Assembly: GCF_025370935.1 (NCBI RefSeq)
Contig: NC_133479.1
Location: 13,790,064-13,854,063, forward strand
Reading direction: 5' to 3'
DNA length: 64,000 nt
Source of the DNA: Choristoneura fumiferana
Lineage: Eukaryota > Arthropoda > Insecta > Lepidoptera > Tortricidae
Part shown: in pieces, positions 1-10,495 of the stretch
Layout of the letters: each line of letters opens with the position of its first letter
How positions within the stretch are numbered: position 1 is the stretch's first letter
Notes under the pieces: model-generated
Seen by the model: the letters and a program-made list of their open reading frames with translations, nothing else
Databases searched by the model: none
What the model was told of the DNA's origin: nothing
Program-made: the position numbers and the translations under genes

Positions 1-1145
1 TTTTCGAATTTCCTAGTAGGCCACCTACCTGTTCTAATCATTTTGAGCGCGGGGGGTGGCGTTTTGAACGCACTCACCTGTGAAAAGATGTTTAGAAAAG
101 ATCGAAACTGCTAGACAGTTTTTGACTGAAAAATTAGAATTTAACCGTGTACTTTTTATAATTTACTCAAATTTGACTCTCGAGAACTTAAATAACTTCC
201 TAAGTGGTGTTAATTTCTATACTGCTAAAATTCCCTCGACGTTTCGATCACATTGCAGCAGCCATGATTAAGTCACGAGTAGACTCTACGTCTACAACGT
301 CGATGTTATATCAGCAGTATATAAACGTCATAGCTCATAGAGGTCATTGCAAAAACATTATAAGGAAATAGAACAAAATTCAATAGAGTCGTAATACCTA
401 AAATTATGATTATCTGAAGCGGAGATTTGATTTTTTAGTTGCCTATTTGTATGGATAATTTTCCTGTCACAATGGATAAGAATAATAGTAATTCGGTGTG
501 CAACTTTTTGATCTTCACCCCTATCTGTCATAGTTTTGTCATATTGGCGTCCCTAAAAAAGTTTTGAAACAATTGAAATTCGTAAATTATTTACTTAGGT
601 ACGATTATTTCTAAATATTTTAAAATAATGGTGAAATTAGAAACAGTTCAATAAAAATTTTAATGGAAATACTTCCACAAACACACATATGATCAATTTT
701 GCGTTCTAACTTTAATTTAAAAATATGATTAAATAATACTCTAGTAAATACCTACGACTCTATTAATCTAGTTCTATTGCCGCGTTGCAATTGTTTTGCG
801 ATGACCTATCTAAGCTACGACAATCGTGATTAAGTCCTAAATGATATTCGTAATCACGTGTCAAAATAATTTCTCCACTTCTACAAACAAGGGCATCTGT
901 CCATAAATCTTGATCGTATCGCGCTTATTCATAAATCTAAATGCGTGCCAATTAGTCCACAGCTGCTGTTAATTTGTCTGAGTTTTGCATGCATTGCTCG
1001 AGCGCAGCTTAAGGAGTTAAGAGGCTTATACAACTTGTGAATTAACAGTTGTTAACTTAAATTATTATTATTAACTTAAACAAATATTAGTTAAAAATAG
1101 CTTGTTACTTGTTATTGAGAACATTTTTAGTCCCTATACAACTTA
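1..1145. other. AT-rich DNA without recognised feature
   Basis: I see no convincing coding exon, tRNA, or terminal repeat. The longest open frame (80-271, +) has no recognisable domain, no signal sequence and no splice donor in a sensible place, so I treat it as chance. Confidence 0.5.
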
Positions 1146-1523
1146 AAAAACCGGCCAAGAGCGTGTCGGACACGCCCAAAATAGGGTTTCGTAGCCATTA
1201 CGAAAAAATTAAGTAATATTTTTCTAAGGATTTCGTATTTTAAACGGAGTCTTCTAAGTTTAGGCATATACAATACAATACAAAGACTCTTTATTGTACA
1301 CCAGACATAGTCTATGGGAGGTACCCTAAAAAAATTGTTTTTGAATTTTTTATTGTACTATTTTGTCGGCATAGTTTATATATATATCCGTGCAAAATTA
1401 CAGCTTTCTAGCATTGATAGTCGCTGAGCAAAGCCGCGGACGACAGACAGACAGACAGACAGACAGACATGGCGAAACTATAAGGGTTCCGTTTTTGCCA
1501 TTTTGGCTCCGGAACCCTAAAAA
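1146..1523 (+). repeat. Dispersed repeat D, copy 1 (GACA-run family)
   Basis: The left end reads CCGGCCAAGAGCGTGTCGGA and the right end GGTTCCG...GGCTCCGGAACCCT, with a CAGA/GACA microsatellite at about 1443-1470. Three further copies lie at 24828-25468 (-), 55211-55680 (-) and 58735-59212 (+). This repeat type is widespread in lepidopteran introns and intergenic DNA; I do not know an agreed name for it. This copy is short in the middle. A separate tail-like insert sits at about 1266-1310 (repeated ATACA followed by an AATAAAG motif on the opposite strand). Confidence 0.8.
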
Positions 1524-2270
1524 CGGCAACCGTTAACACCTCAAACTCAATCAGCTTCTCGTTTATATTTAAAGAAAATTAGGACTATGAGTTTCTTATC
1601 CTATTTTTTTTACATATCTACAATGTGACTTTTTACTAAAAGTCTGCTACACACTGTAGATTACGTACCTATGCTAACGTATTTTGCTTACCTACTTACT
1701 GTTCCAGTTAAAAGCAACTTTTCCGTTAAGTGTTGCCAATTTTTGCAAAATTCGTAGGTTCAATTCATTCTTAAACTATCGTAAACGATCGTATCGATCG
1801 TATACCTTAACGATGTCACTAAAGATTTGTTTTTTCTCAAATTTTTTTAAACGATAAGCAGGTAACATTACTTTTCTCCCTGTAAATAAAACTTGGTAGG
1901 TAGTTTGAAATTAGATTAAAAATCAGATACCTACAAATACTTTCTAAAACCTCGTCTACAGGGCCTCTTAAGAGTCAACGATTTGCCGATCAACAACTGA
2001 AGATTGTTCTTGTATTATATTTATTCAAAGTCGCAATTTATGAATACAAGGGAATCTTTTATTTCCAACTAACAAACGGATGCAATATCAAATACAATAA
2101 ATGTCTTTTTATAAACACAGTTGCTTTTGAGAGAAAATTTAATAAGAGAAATATAGCGGATGGATTGAGATATTTTGAGATTCAGTTTTCTGGACCGTAC
2201 CACAGCAACAATTGGTGTTAAGTACCTAAAACTACTTAGTAGTTAAAAAAAACCATAAGTAGTTAAAGAA
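1524..2270. other. No recognised feature
   Basis: AT-rich spacer between two repeats. No conserved ORF and no terminal-repeat structure seen. Confidence 0.4.
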
Positions 2271-2528
2271 ATAAATATCATGGGGCACTTGACACCAACT
2301 TTTCTGACCTAGTTCCAAATTAAGCAAAGCTTGTATGTACTATGGGCACTAGGCAACTGATAAACATACTTATATAGATAAATAAATACTTAAATACATA
2401 TTGAACATCCAAGACCAGAGAACAAACATTCGTATTATTCATACAAATATCTGCCCCGGCCGGGATTCGAACCCGGGACCTGAAGCTTTGTAGTCAGGTT
2501 CTCTAACCAATTTGGCCATCCGGTCGTC
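2271..2528 (-). mobile_element. tRNA-derived SINE, family A, copy 1
   Basis: Read on the minus strand, it starts with GACGACCGGATGGCC, carries an A-box-like stretch (TTGGTTAGAG) and a perfect B box (GGTTCGAATCC), continues with the family body GGGGCAGATATTTGTATGAA and ends in an ATATTTATTT-type tail. The tRNA-like head shows Pol III ancestry, but the element is about 250 bases and is followed by unrelated sequence, so it is a SINE and not a tRNA gene. Other copies: 13144-13391 (+), 23400-23658 (+), 51648-51872 (-). Confidence 0.85.
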
Positions 2529-3943
2529 CGGTCGGTCTTGGTCGGGTCGGTCGGTTGTTAAAAACGAAGTATCGATATTATTTTTTAGAAGCTTTTTATT
2601 TAACTTGCAATGTTCGTTTGTAGGTTCTTTTTTTTCAGATCAATTGTGGATCATACTGTTCTTAAATTGAAGTACGGATGTATAATAATGGATTACATTG
2701 CAAGTAAAACCAATGAAAAGAACAGTTAAATAAAATGTAGTAACAAAAAAGATATTTAAAAAAACTTAGGTATATAGCATTTCGACTTTTACTCTTTAAT
2801 TGTATACTAAGATAGTGAAATATAAGACAAGAATCTTGAGTTACTTGTGAATCAGATTCTAATTCAAGTACAGATCTGCTTTCATTAAAAAAATACCTTA
2901 ATTGAAACAAAAATGTAACAATAGTGGTAAAACCGCTTAGCAAATACATACCTAGAACGACCCATTCTCATTTTCGGTTACATTCGTTCCTATTTCACAA
3001 AAAGGTCAACCTCACAACTCATCAGGCTGTTAATTTAATTCAAAAATTGGGCTTCATTAGACAACAATAAAATTAAACTTCTGTTTGTGTTCCGAACGTA
3101 CTGTCACGTATGTGGCTTAATAAGCGGCGCTCGTTAGAATTTATGCTTCCTACAAACGACCCGAAAATTAGGCACAATTTCGTTCACCTGACCCAATGTT
3201 TACAAAGACAACAGTCCTGAATTAAACCAATGTTGATAGATCCTTGGACCCCTGTTAACGCATTTGTGACAAGTGTATTTCAATGTAGATCCAGGGGTCG
3301 ACTTGAATTGGTTTTTGTGATAATAGGACGTCATGGGAATAATAATACCTGTGGCTCTCTGTGCACGACAAAGGCACAATTAGTCAACCTTCGGCATCAA
3401 TGTAAGCGTAAGAATCAGGATGTGTAACGCACAATACAGGTTGATTCGTGACTGAGGTGCCATCACTTTAAAAACTAAATGCCAGCGTTGTAAACAAAGG
3501 CCCGAAGGTGTCGTTCCCATTTATATGATAATTTTGGAAATTGCCACAGGAAAGGCGCATCCAAAGACATCGCAACAACTTGCATGGGTTTAATGGAATA
3601 CGTTCGAATAAAATTTAATGGAATACATTCGTATCAAATTACTTGTTTTATCTTTTGCTTGTTGTTAAGTTAAATGAAATATAGTTGTTGTGGTTGATTA
3701 ACTTTCGACTGTCTATACCTACTTTCATGGGATTCGATAGTAGAATATTTTTTGTTTGTTTTGAGATAATTGAGATGCAACGTCTTTGGATGTTAGTTGA
3801 AAGTAGCTGTTGCCCGCAGCTTCGTCTGTTTTTCTTAGTGTAGTATTTTCATGGTGAAATATTTTTAGGTTCTGTAAAGTAACTGTAAGTCCAGTAATTA
3901 ACAAAAAAAACAACAATTAGCACTCCTCGCGTTATTGTAGTTG
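2529..3943. other. No recognised feature; short CGGTC-rich run at the left
   Basis: Bases 2529-2562 are a degenerate run of CGGTC/GGTCGG pentamers directly abutting the SINE head. The rest is AT-rich. The open frames at 2662-2949 (-), 3230-3427 (+) and 3725-3916 (-) match no family I recognise. Confidence 0.4.
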
Positions 3944-4236
3944 AAATATAGATGCACAGAAAAACCAGAAAAAGAGACCAGCGCTGGGAATCGAACCCAG
4001 GTCCTCAGCATTCCGTGCTGCGTGTCATACCCCTACACCACCGCTGGACAGGAGTACAGACACGAACTTCTCCTATGCACCACATATCTCAGCTTGTTTG
4101 TTTCTTATTTAGTCACATAAGCAGCGACACTAGCGACATCTATGTTTTTAGCCCTCATCGAGAAACTTTTAAACATTTCATTGGAACCAACCGCTCACCC
4201 GTACAAGAGATGTCGCTATTAAGCAATCAAATTAAG
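3944..4236 (-). mobile_element. tRNA-derived SINE, family C, copy 1
   Basis: On the minus strand there is a tRNA-like module with A-box-like GTGTAGGGGTATGAC, a hairpin CAGC...GCTG at the anticodon position, and a B box (GGTTCGATTCC). The 5' side contains a block with TGTCGCTAGTGTCGCTGCTT that is shared with copy 2. The copy lacks one of the terminal inverted arms seen in copy 2 and runs directly into it, so the two are arranged head to tail. Confidence 0.75.
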
Positions 4237-4600
4237 ATTGGTTTTTGCAGTCTTTTTGTATTTTTTATTTCAACTCCAGATTTTGTTACTTTTACGGTCA
4301 TCCCGTAAAATCCATATCGAAAATACAAACCGAAACATAGATGCACAGAAAAACCAGAAAAGAGACCCGCGCTGGGAATCGAACCCAGGTCCTCAGCATT
4401 CTGTGCTGCGTGCCATACCCCTACACCACCACCAGACAGAAGTACAGACACGAATTTCTCCTATGCACCACCTGTCTCAGCTTGTTTGTTTCTTATTTAG
4501 TCACATAAGCAGCGACACTAGCGACATCTCTATGTTTGTTAGCCCCAAGTAACAAAATTTGGAGTTGAAATAAAAAATACAAAGACTCCAAAAAGCAATC
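4237..4600 (-). mobile_element. SINE family C, copy 2, with about 55-bp terminal inverted repeats
   Basis: The left end (GATTGGTTTTTGCAGTC..., then TTTCAACTCCAGATTTTGTT) is the inverted complement of the right end (AACAAAATTTGGAGTTGAAA ... GACTCCAAAAAGCAATC). Between the arms is an antisense tRNA-like module with the B box near 4378. The tRNA-like part is therefore in the middle of a fold-back unit, not at its 5' end as in ordinary SINEs. The arms are also found separately in the 35067 and 43286 copies. Confidence 0.75.
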
Positions 4601-4762
4601 GTAAGTAGGTATTTAAATCAACTTTAACAGAGGAGTTTGGTAGTTTTTCATTTAATTGTACGAACGGAATGAACCCGTAACATTATTTTAGGTATTTTGG
4701 TCCTAAATAAACTGTACTGCGCGTTGAAAAATTAATGAAGATTAATGTAATAAAGATATTGA

Positions 4763-4903
4763 GGGGCTGTTTCACCATCCATTGATTAGCGTTAACCGAC
4801 GGTTAAATGTGATGCCGTCTCCGTCTATTCGAACAAAACAAATAGAGACGGCATCACACCTAACCGCCACTTAACACTAATCAATGGATGGTGAAACAGC
4901 CCC
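4763..4903. mobile_element. Palindromic MITE, 141 bp
   Basis: The ends GGGGCTGTTTCACCATCCAT and its exact inverted complement flank an inner palindrome containing GATGCCGTCTC and GAGACGGCATC. Nearly the whole element can fold into one hairpin. A fragment of the inner part recurs at 27205-27256. There is no coding capacity. Confidence 0.9.
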
Positions 4904-6740
4904 TAAAAGAACAAAGATGATATGGGACGAAATTAAATTACGAGTCGAGGTCCTTTTAAGTCTTAAGGACGCAATAAAATGCTTTAGGACTCCAAAGTTA
5001 CTAGAGATACGTATAAATAATTAGACGTATCTTTTTATTTGATATAATTTAAAGAAGCTGTTCTAGCCTTGGCTGATATTGTCTGACAGAGAATAATCGA
5101 GAACAAAAAGGGTTTTGTAATGAAATCTGTCTAGAAAGACAGAACCATCATTTTCATTATCACCCGGAAGATGCCCACTGTTTAACACAGTTCAACCTTT
5201 CTTTCTTGGAAATTCACAATGATTTACAAGTTTCCTCCTGTATCGTCCGTTTTTCCGCAACTCTTGCAATTTCATCGATGTACCTAGTTGGGAGATCTAC
5301 CAACTCCGAATCTATAGATTTTTTGTTGCCACTTGAGAGTATTATTCTTTCTCGTATTATAAAATGAACGAACATAGGTGAAAACAAGTGGATATAAAAT
5401 GACAGGTAATTTTCAGTGACACTATATCTGCCACGTATACACTTTAAAACTTTAAGAAGGCAGGGGTTCTCACCTTTGAAAACCTCTTACCTCGATACAG
5501 CAATATTATGTACATTTTTCCTACATTTAGGTACCTATTAAATACACGGAAAATTGTATTGTGCAAAATTATATTTAATTATGTACCTCTGGACTTCCCA
5601 CGGAGGAATTTCATGTGGGTTATTCAAAAACTTTCGCTAATAATGCTATTTTAGCGAACTGCGAAAAAGCACATATTATGTATACCTAACTACCTTTCAG
5701 CACCTAGCAGAAATTTCAAACCAGCGGCAATTCTGCAAAATCCGTCCTCACGGCTGGTTTACATATTAAGAGAATTTTTTCACAAAAAATTCAAGGGTTG
5801 GGCTAGGCGTTAGTAAGTCAGTTATAATTGTTATTTTTTACATATATTATGATTCGTTGTATGCAGTTACAAATATCATCATATTTGCTAGAAAAGTTTC
5901 ATGAACATTAAAATGATTATATATCCAGAGATCAAAGCACGCATGACCTCATGACACTTCAACTCATCAACGGGTATCATTGAAGCATAGCTTACAAACA
6001 CAAAAACGAGTACACAAGGAAGTTTTGTTCTAAGAACGAATCGATTTCTCACAAGTTTATAGATCGCCAGAAGCTATAAGCTATTAGTATCGGTGATTGA
6101 TTCCCAGTAAGAACATTCAAGATTTACCTACTAATAAATCTTATTAGAAAATGAATATTGAAAGTTGGAAGTGCCGACAATGTTTGATTAGTGAAGTCTG
6201 TGAAAAATAACAATAAGAAGTACAAATTAAATGAGGTGTTTTTATTGTATTACCAACTCACAACATCGCTGACAAATTATAAAACGGGGAAACAATTTTA
6301 CCTTTAATCTTTACAATTACTATAATTAGTATTAGCAAAACAATTATTATAGTCTCTGGATCAAAATTACTAAGTAGGTATGAAATTTAATTGTGAGGAT
6401 GTTCTAACGAAGACCTTGAATGAAATGGTTATTTGTAAAATCCGACTCATTTACTTTGTTCCGTTCATACCGTCTATTTTTGTCTTTGGTCCGAGGAATA
6501 AATATTGAGTATGACACTTTATGATACGTTTTGAATTGTTCGACTGTGTTGTACGAGTAGGTATATTCAATGGAGTTAGCAAGGTAAAGTTCTGTTCCTG
6601 GCCGTGATAGTCCGCGCTGCGAATAGTTCTCACAACCTCAACTGCGGTTAATCACGTGAATATTGTAGGTATATTACGTAGAGTATGCAATCTAGTGTGT
6701 CTAGAAAGAAAAGGGTACGTTTTAAATAATTTAAATCACG
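4904..6740. other. No recognised feature
   Basis: AT-rich DNA. The minus-strand frame at 6451-6633 has no recognisable family. No splice-bounded exon was identified. Confidence 0.4.
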
Positions 6741-6744
6741 TGAA

Positions 6745-7295
6745 GCAATAGTAGATTGTACAACAAGAGCATAAAACGAGCCATTTTACCCGAGACGTTC
6801 ATATAGCCACCCGGCACGGCGAGGGTGGATAAATACGTCGAGGGGAAAATAGGTTTAATGCTCGAGTTTTACACTCTGCTTTTCACTTCGATTGAGAGGA
6901 AAAATAAATAGCAACAGTGGAAACAATTGTTCACTTACTAGGTACCTTTTATTTTTCATGCATTGCTATATAATTATACATGTTTAGTTTTATTGATTTA
7001 TTTTGATTAATTTTATTGATTTCTAGCTTTACATAAAATAAAAATTATAAAAAATATATTTAGAAACTTTTTGGTTTGTGGCTGCTCACACCTTGGTCTT
7101 AAACGAAGATTTTACTTTTTGCACTAGAGAATAAAAAGGAATTTTATGTCCCCTAGACCCAGCATAAATACCAACTTTACGAATGAGAAGTGAAAATGCC
7201 TTTCTGTGGCGAATAGACAAGTAATGTAAGTGAAAAAATTTTAAACTGACATTTAGTGAACTGAGAATCTCGACGTTCTTTTTTACTTTTCGCAA
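6745..7295 (+). repeat. Diverged two-copy repeat, unit 1
   Basis: This stretch begins at GATTGTACAACAAGAGCAT and matches 10014-10495 over most of its length (shared blocks include AAAACGAGCCATTTTACC, CTTTTCACTTCGATTG, AACAATTGTTCAC and GCACTAGAGAATAAAAAG). Both copies are in the same orientation and differ by many small indels. No ORF is conserved between the copies, so this is repeat DNA or an old segmental copy and not a gene pair. Confidence 0.75.
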
Positions 7296-8025
7296 AACGC
7301 TTATTTGATACTCTCTAAATTTAAATTATTATTATTTCATATTCACGAAACATTAAAAATCTAATAAAATAATACACAAACTGATAGGGTATATGTATAT
7401 AGGTAATTCGATTTAATTTACAAAAGAATATTTTTTTTTACAATTTGTACATTTTAAATTTGCAATATTTTTAATATATTTTTGCAAGTATTCCCAAAAA
7501 CCTAAAACTAAAATTGCAGAAAGTGGCTCCAAAGCGGTAACGTTTCATGTGCTCTGCCTACCTTCAAAACATTTTATTGAAAATTTATATTTACTGTGTA
7601 AATCCTTATATTCAAGTAAATAAACTAAAAACGAAGATAATCCATTTGTAAAATAAAATACAAGTAAGTATTAGCGACTTTTGGAAATTCACTTATACTA
7701 TTGCTTTTATTTTAGCACAATTATGGCTGGATCGCTTAATTTTCTAAAGTGCAAGCAATCATCCTAATTCTCTCATAATTCTCTCATAATCCTTTCAAAC
7801 ACCTATTCGTCTTATTCGTGCCAGTATACCGTCTAGACAGTCAGTGCTAACTCAGTGCTAAACGAAAATAAAGCATGACATTTGCGACCCACTTCGTTGG
7901 TAATCACAAGCTGTTAAATGAATACAGAATACGTGCAGTTTCTGAATCTTTTGAAAATAGTTTGTATGAGCACGTGTGTATGCTACTTTGAATTCATAGA
8001 CTAGTTCGTCGATTGTTTTGGAATG
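7296..8025. other. No recognised feature
   Basis: AT-rich spacer with no identifiable exon or terminal repeat. The minus-strand frame running into it from 8151 belongs to the LINE tail listed next. Confidence 0.35.
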
Positions 8026-8158
8026 CGCTCGAACCTTTAACAAGGACCTACCGCGGTGGTGACAATGGCTGTTGTTTTCAAAGAACAGTAGCTTGAAAAC
8101 AGGTAGACAGTGTAAAGAGTATAATTGTGTAGCAACCCTTTTAGAGTTCATCTTCTTC
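8026..8158 (-). repeat. LINE 3' segment shared with 9642-9774
   Basis: About 130 bases are nearly identical to 9642-9774, both readable on the minus strand with the peptide MNSKRVATQLYSLHC open in both. Because copy 1 lies directly downstream (minus strand) of RTE-type C-terminal coding remnants (8160-8427), I infer that this is the 3' end region of that LINE family and that the shared open frame is incidental. Confidence 0.6.
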
Positions 8159-8427
8159 TAATTCTGCAGTCCGTTTCTTCCTACTCGCATCCAGTTTACG
8201 TTGACCTGTTGCCGCATATCGTCCATCTTCTAGACTAGGTGATCATCTGCCGCGGATTTTAATTCACAGTCTTTAAATCAGATTTTAGTTCACTCCAAGA
8301 CTCCGAACACGACGACTGTGATTCATTCTTGCAATGTGTTCTGCTCTCCTCTTTTTACGTTCGTTTTTAACTATTACGTCAATAACTTTATTCCTCTGCC
8401 TTTGTCCACTCGTTTCTTTTTCGGGCC
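8159..8427 (-). pseudogene. RTE-like LINE ORF2 C-terminus, broken
   Basis: Minus-strand reading from about 8425 gives RNKVIDVIVKNERKK and AEHIARMNHS, then after stops and a frame change SRRWT and MRQQVNVNWMRVGRN. This order (RNK..VIDVIVK, GHIARM, RRW.DD.R, NWMRV) is the conserved end of RTE-clade non-LTR retrotransposon reverse transcriptases. The copy carries several stops and at least two frameshifts and is 5' truncated. It is a dead fragment with no host function implied. Confidence 0.75.
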
Positions 8428-9002
8428 ATGAGATTTAAAAATAAAATACAAACTAGAAATTTAATGCGGATAAAAAACCTCCCAGCGGTGGGTGGGTGTC
8501 AGCTGATAATTAATGAAAACAGTTTTCTCTCTGCAAATAATTTTAAAATCTACATATATAAATCTAGCATAGCATTTAAAAAACGCAATATACTTAATAT
8601 TTACATTTTAGCTGTTTATCTATTAAACTATTATCGAATTCTTAAGTTACTTACAACCCTGTATTCGCTATTTAGTAGTGCATTAGTACCTTGTAAGTAC
8701 TAATTTACTACTTGTAATTATAAAACACATATTTTAAATAATAGATTCCTATAATTTCAAGCGTAAATTATTCTATGACAATTTGTGTTCGAATCTATTT
8801 GAAACCGCCTGTTTTCAAACCAATCAGCAATGTTTACAAACACGTCTTTTTGTTCGAGAACAAATATTTTATTCTGTACAAAACGATTGGCCAATTTTGA
8901 TACTACTGTTGTGTTTTAAATGGATGGCAATAATGAGCGATTTCATAATGTGTGTTGCTCTTTTATTTAAAAACTAGCCTTGAACTAATTTTATTTATAT
9001 TT
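8428..9002. other. No recognised feature
   Basis: AT-rich. The frames at 8428-8703 and 8783-8977 have no recognisable domain. The last bases are the T-rich complement of the poly(A)-like tail of the RTE fragment that follows. Confidence 0.4.
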
Positions 9003-9163
9003 TTTTTTAATTTTTATTAGCCTATTTTTGTGTCCCACTGCTGGGCAAAGGCCTCTCCTCTCTTGCTCCACTCCTGCCTATCAAAGGCGAGCTCCCGCCA
9101 TCCCACATTATAGGCATCTAAGTCGTCCCTCCATCTCCTCTTCGGTCTGCCTCTATTACGGTA
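9003..9163 (-). pseudogene. RTE-like LINE, 3' segment of a 5'-inverted copy
   Basis: The minus strand encodes RNRGRPKRRWRDDLDAYN followed by a segment ending GEAFAQQWDTK, the extreme C-terminus of RTE-type ORF2, then a stop and an A-rich tail (plus-strand T run at about 9000-9010). This is the true 3' end of the insertion. The upstream coding part of the same element does not continue on the minus strand; it appears inverted immediately to the right (9164-9443). Confidence 0.85.
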
Positions 9164-9443
9164 TGTGTGTCCTGCCCATCCTAACCTACGGCGCGCAAAC
9201 GTGGTCACTTACAGAAGCTCAAAAGTTCAAACTCAAGGTTTGCCAGCGGACAATGGAGCGTAGCATTCTTGGTGTCCGAAGAACGGACCGGATTAAAAAC
9301 ACTGAGCTGCGCTCAAAGACTCGAATTGCTGACGTGGGCGTAAAGACGGCCAAGTTGAAGTGGGACTGGGCTGGACATGTCTGTCGAATGAACCCAGAAC
9401 GCTGGGCCAAAATTGTTACGGAATGGGTCCCTAGTGACGGATA
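9164..9443 (+). pseudogene. RTE-like LINE, inverted upstream segment
   Basis: The plus strand encodes CVLPILTYGAQTWSLTEAQK, then LGVRRTDRIKN, KTRIADVGVKTAKLKWDWAG and WVPSDG: the RTE ORF2 stretch that normally precedes GRPKRRWRDD. It is open throughout (about 93 codons) and stops exactly where the 9003-9163 segment begins in element coordinates (D-G-Y in both). The arrangement is that of a twin-primed insertion. It is 5' truncated and non-autonomous. Confidence 0.85.
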
Positions 9444-9641
9444 TAATTATAGTTTCAATAAATTTTAGAGAACTGCTAAGCAAATTTCCCATTGACACCA
9501 TTTCTTGAACATTCGTTATATCAATGTGACACCTGATTTGAAATAAAGACGTCACCGGTGGTAACAAAATAAATGAATCGACGGTCGCAACACTATTTAA
9601 ATCTTGACAAAATGCTATCATTAAGTCAACAGAATATGCGC
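9444..9641. other. Spacer between LINE remnants
   Basis: No recognised feature. A convincing target-site duplication for the RTE insertion could not be defined; only short TAATT-type matches are present on the two sides. Confidence 0.4.
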
Positions 9642-9787
9642 TCGAAACCTTTAACAAGGACCTACCGCGGTGGTGACAATAGCTGTTGTTTTCAAAGAGC
9701 AGTAGCCTGAAAACAGGTAGACAGTGTAAAGAGTATAATTGTGTAGCAACCCTTTTAGAGTTCATCTTCTTCATCTTCCTCATCAAC
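9642..9787 (-). repeat. LINE 3' segment, copy 2
   Basis: Second copy of the 8026-8158 sequence (starts GCGCTCGAAACC..., ends at the complement of GAAGATGAACTCTAAAAGG). Differences between copies are a few substitutions and one indel. Sequences on either side of the shared part are unrelated, which marks the edges of the repeat. Confidence 0.65.
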
Positions 9788-10013
9788 CTCGATGACGGCG
9801 ACTCAAAAAAAAACCATTCTACAAGTATAGATGATGTCTATTGTGGGCACTGATATGGCTAGCTAGGCCGAATTTACTTTTAGATAGGTACTCCTACATG
9901 CGTGACATTACAGTTGACCAGTTGAGTTTGTACGTGTACTTGTAGGAGGACTTACATAATTGGCGTTTTACGTCTAACCTTGTGAGACACTCTTCCTCAA
10001 ATAATGTGATCCC

Positions 10014-10495
10014 TTAGATTGTACAACTTGAGCATAAAACGAGCCATTTTACCAGAGACGTCCATATAGCCTCCCGAGCCGGTATGGCGAGGGGAAAATG
10101 GGTTAATTCTAGAGTTTTACACTGCTTTTCACTTCGATTGCGAGAAGATGAAATAGCAATATTGAAAACAATTGTTCACGTACTTTATTAGGTAGCTTTT
10201 ATTTTGTCATTATTACTATATAATTATACATTTTTAATTTTATTGATTTATTTTGATTGATTTTTAATTTATATGAATAAAAAAATATATAGATATTTTG
10301 TTGTTTGCTGCTGTTGACACTTTATTTCCTTTGGTCTTACACAAAGATTTTACTTTATGCACTAGAGAATAAAAAGTCATTTCTTCGCCTAGGTCCGGCA
10401 AAAATACCTATGAAATTTATAAGAGAAGTGAAAAACGATTTTGTTATAGGTAGATCGATTAACGTGACAAAGAAAACCATAGCAAAGTAGTAACA
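10014..10495 (+). repeat. Diverged two-copy repeat, unit 2
   Basis: Matches 6745-7295 in the same orientation with scattered indels. Its open frame at 10305-10490 is not conserved in unit 1, so it is not supported as coding. Confidence 0.75.

Noticed and set aside
2455..2530. tRNA gene on the minus strand
   Set aside because: A and B boxes are present, but the cloverleaf is imperfect and the same head with the same 3' body recurs at 13144, 23400 and 51648. It is the head of a SINE.
8026..9786. Duplicated protein exon (MNSKRVATQLYSLHC in both copies)
   Set aside because: One copy lies directly after an RTE ORF2 C-terminus, so the segment is best explained as LINE 3' sequence that happens to be open.
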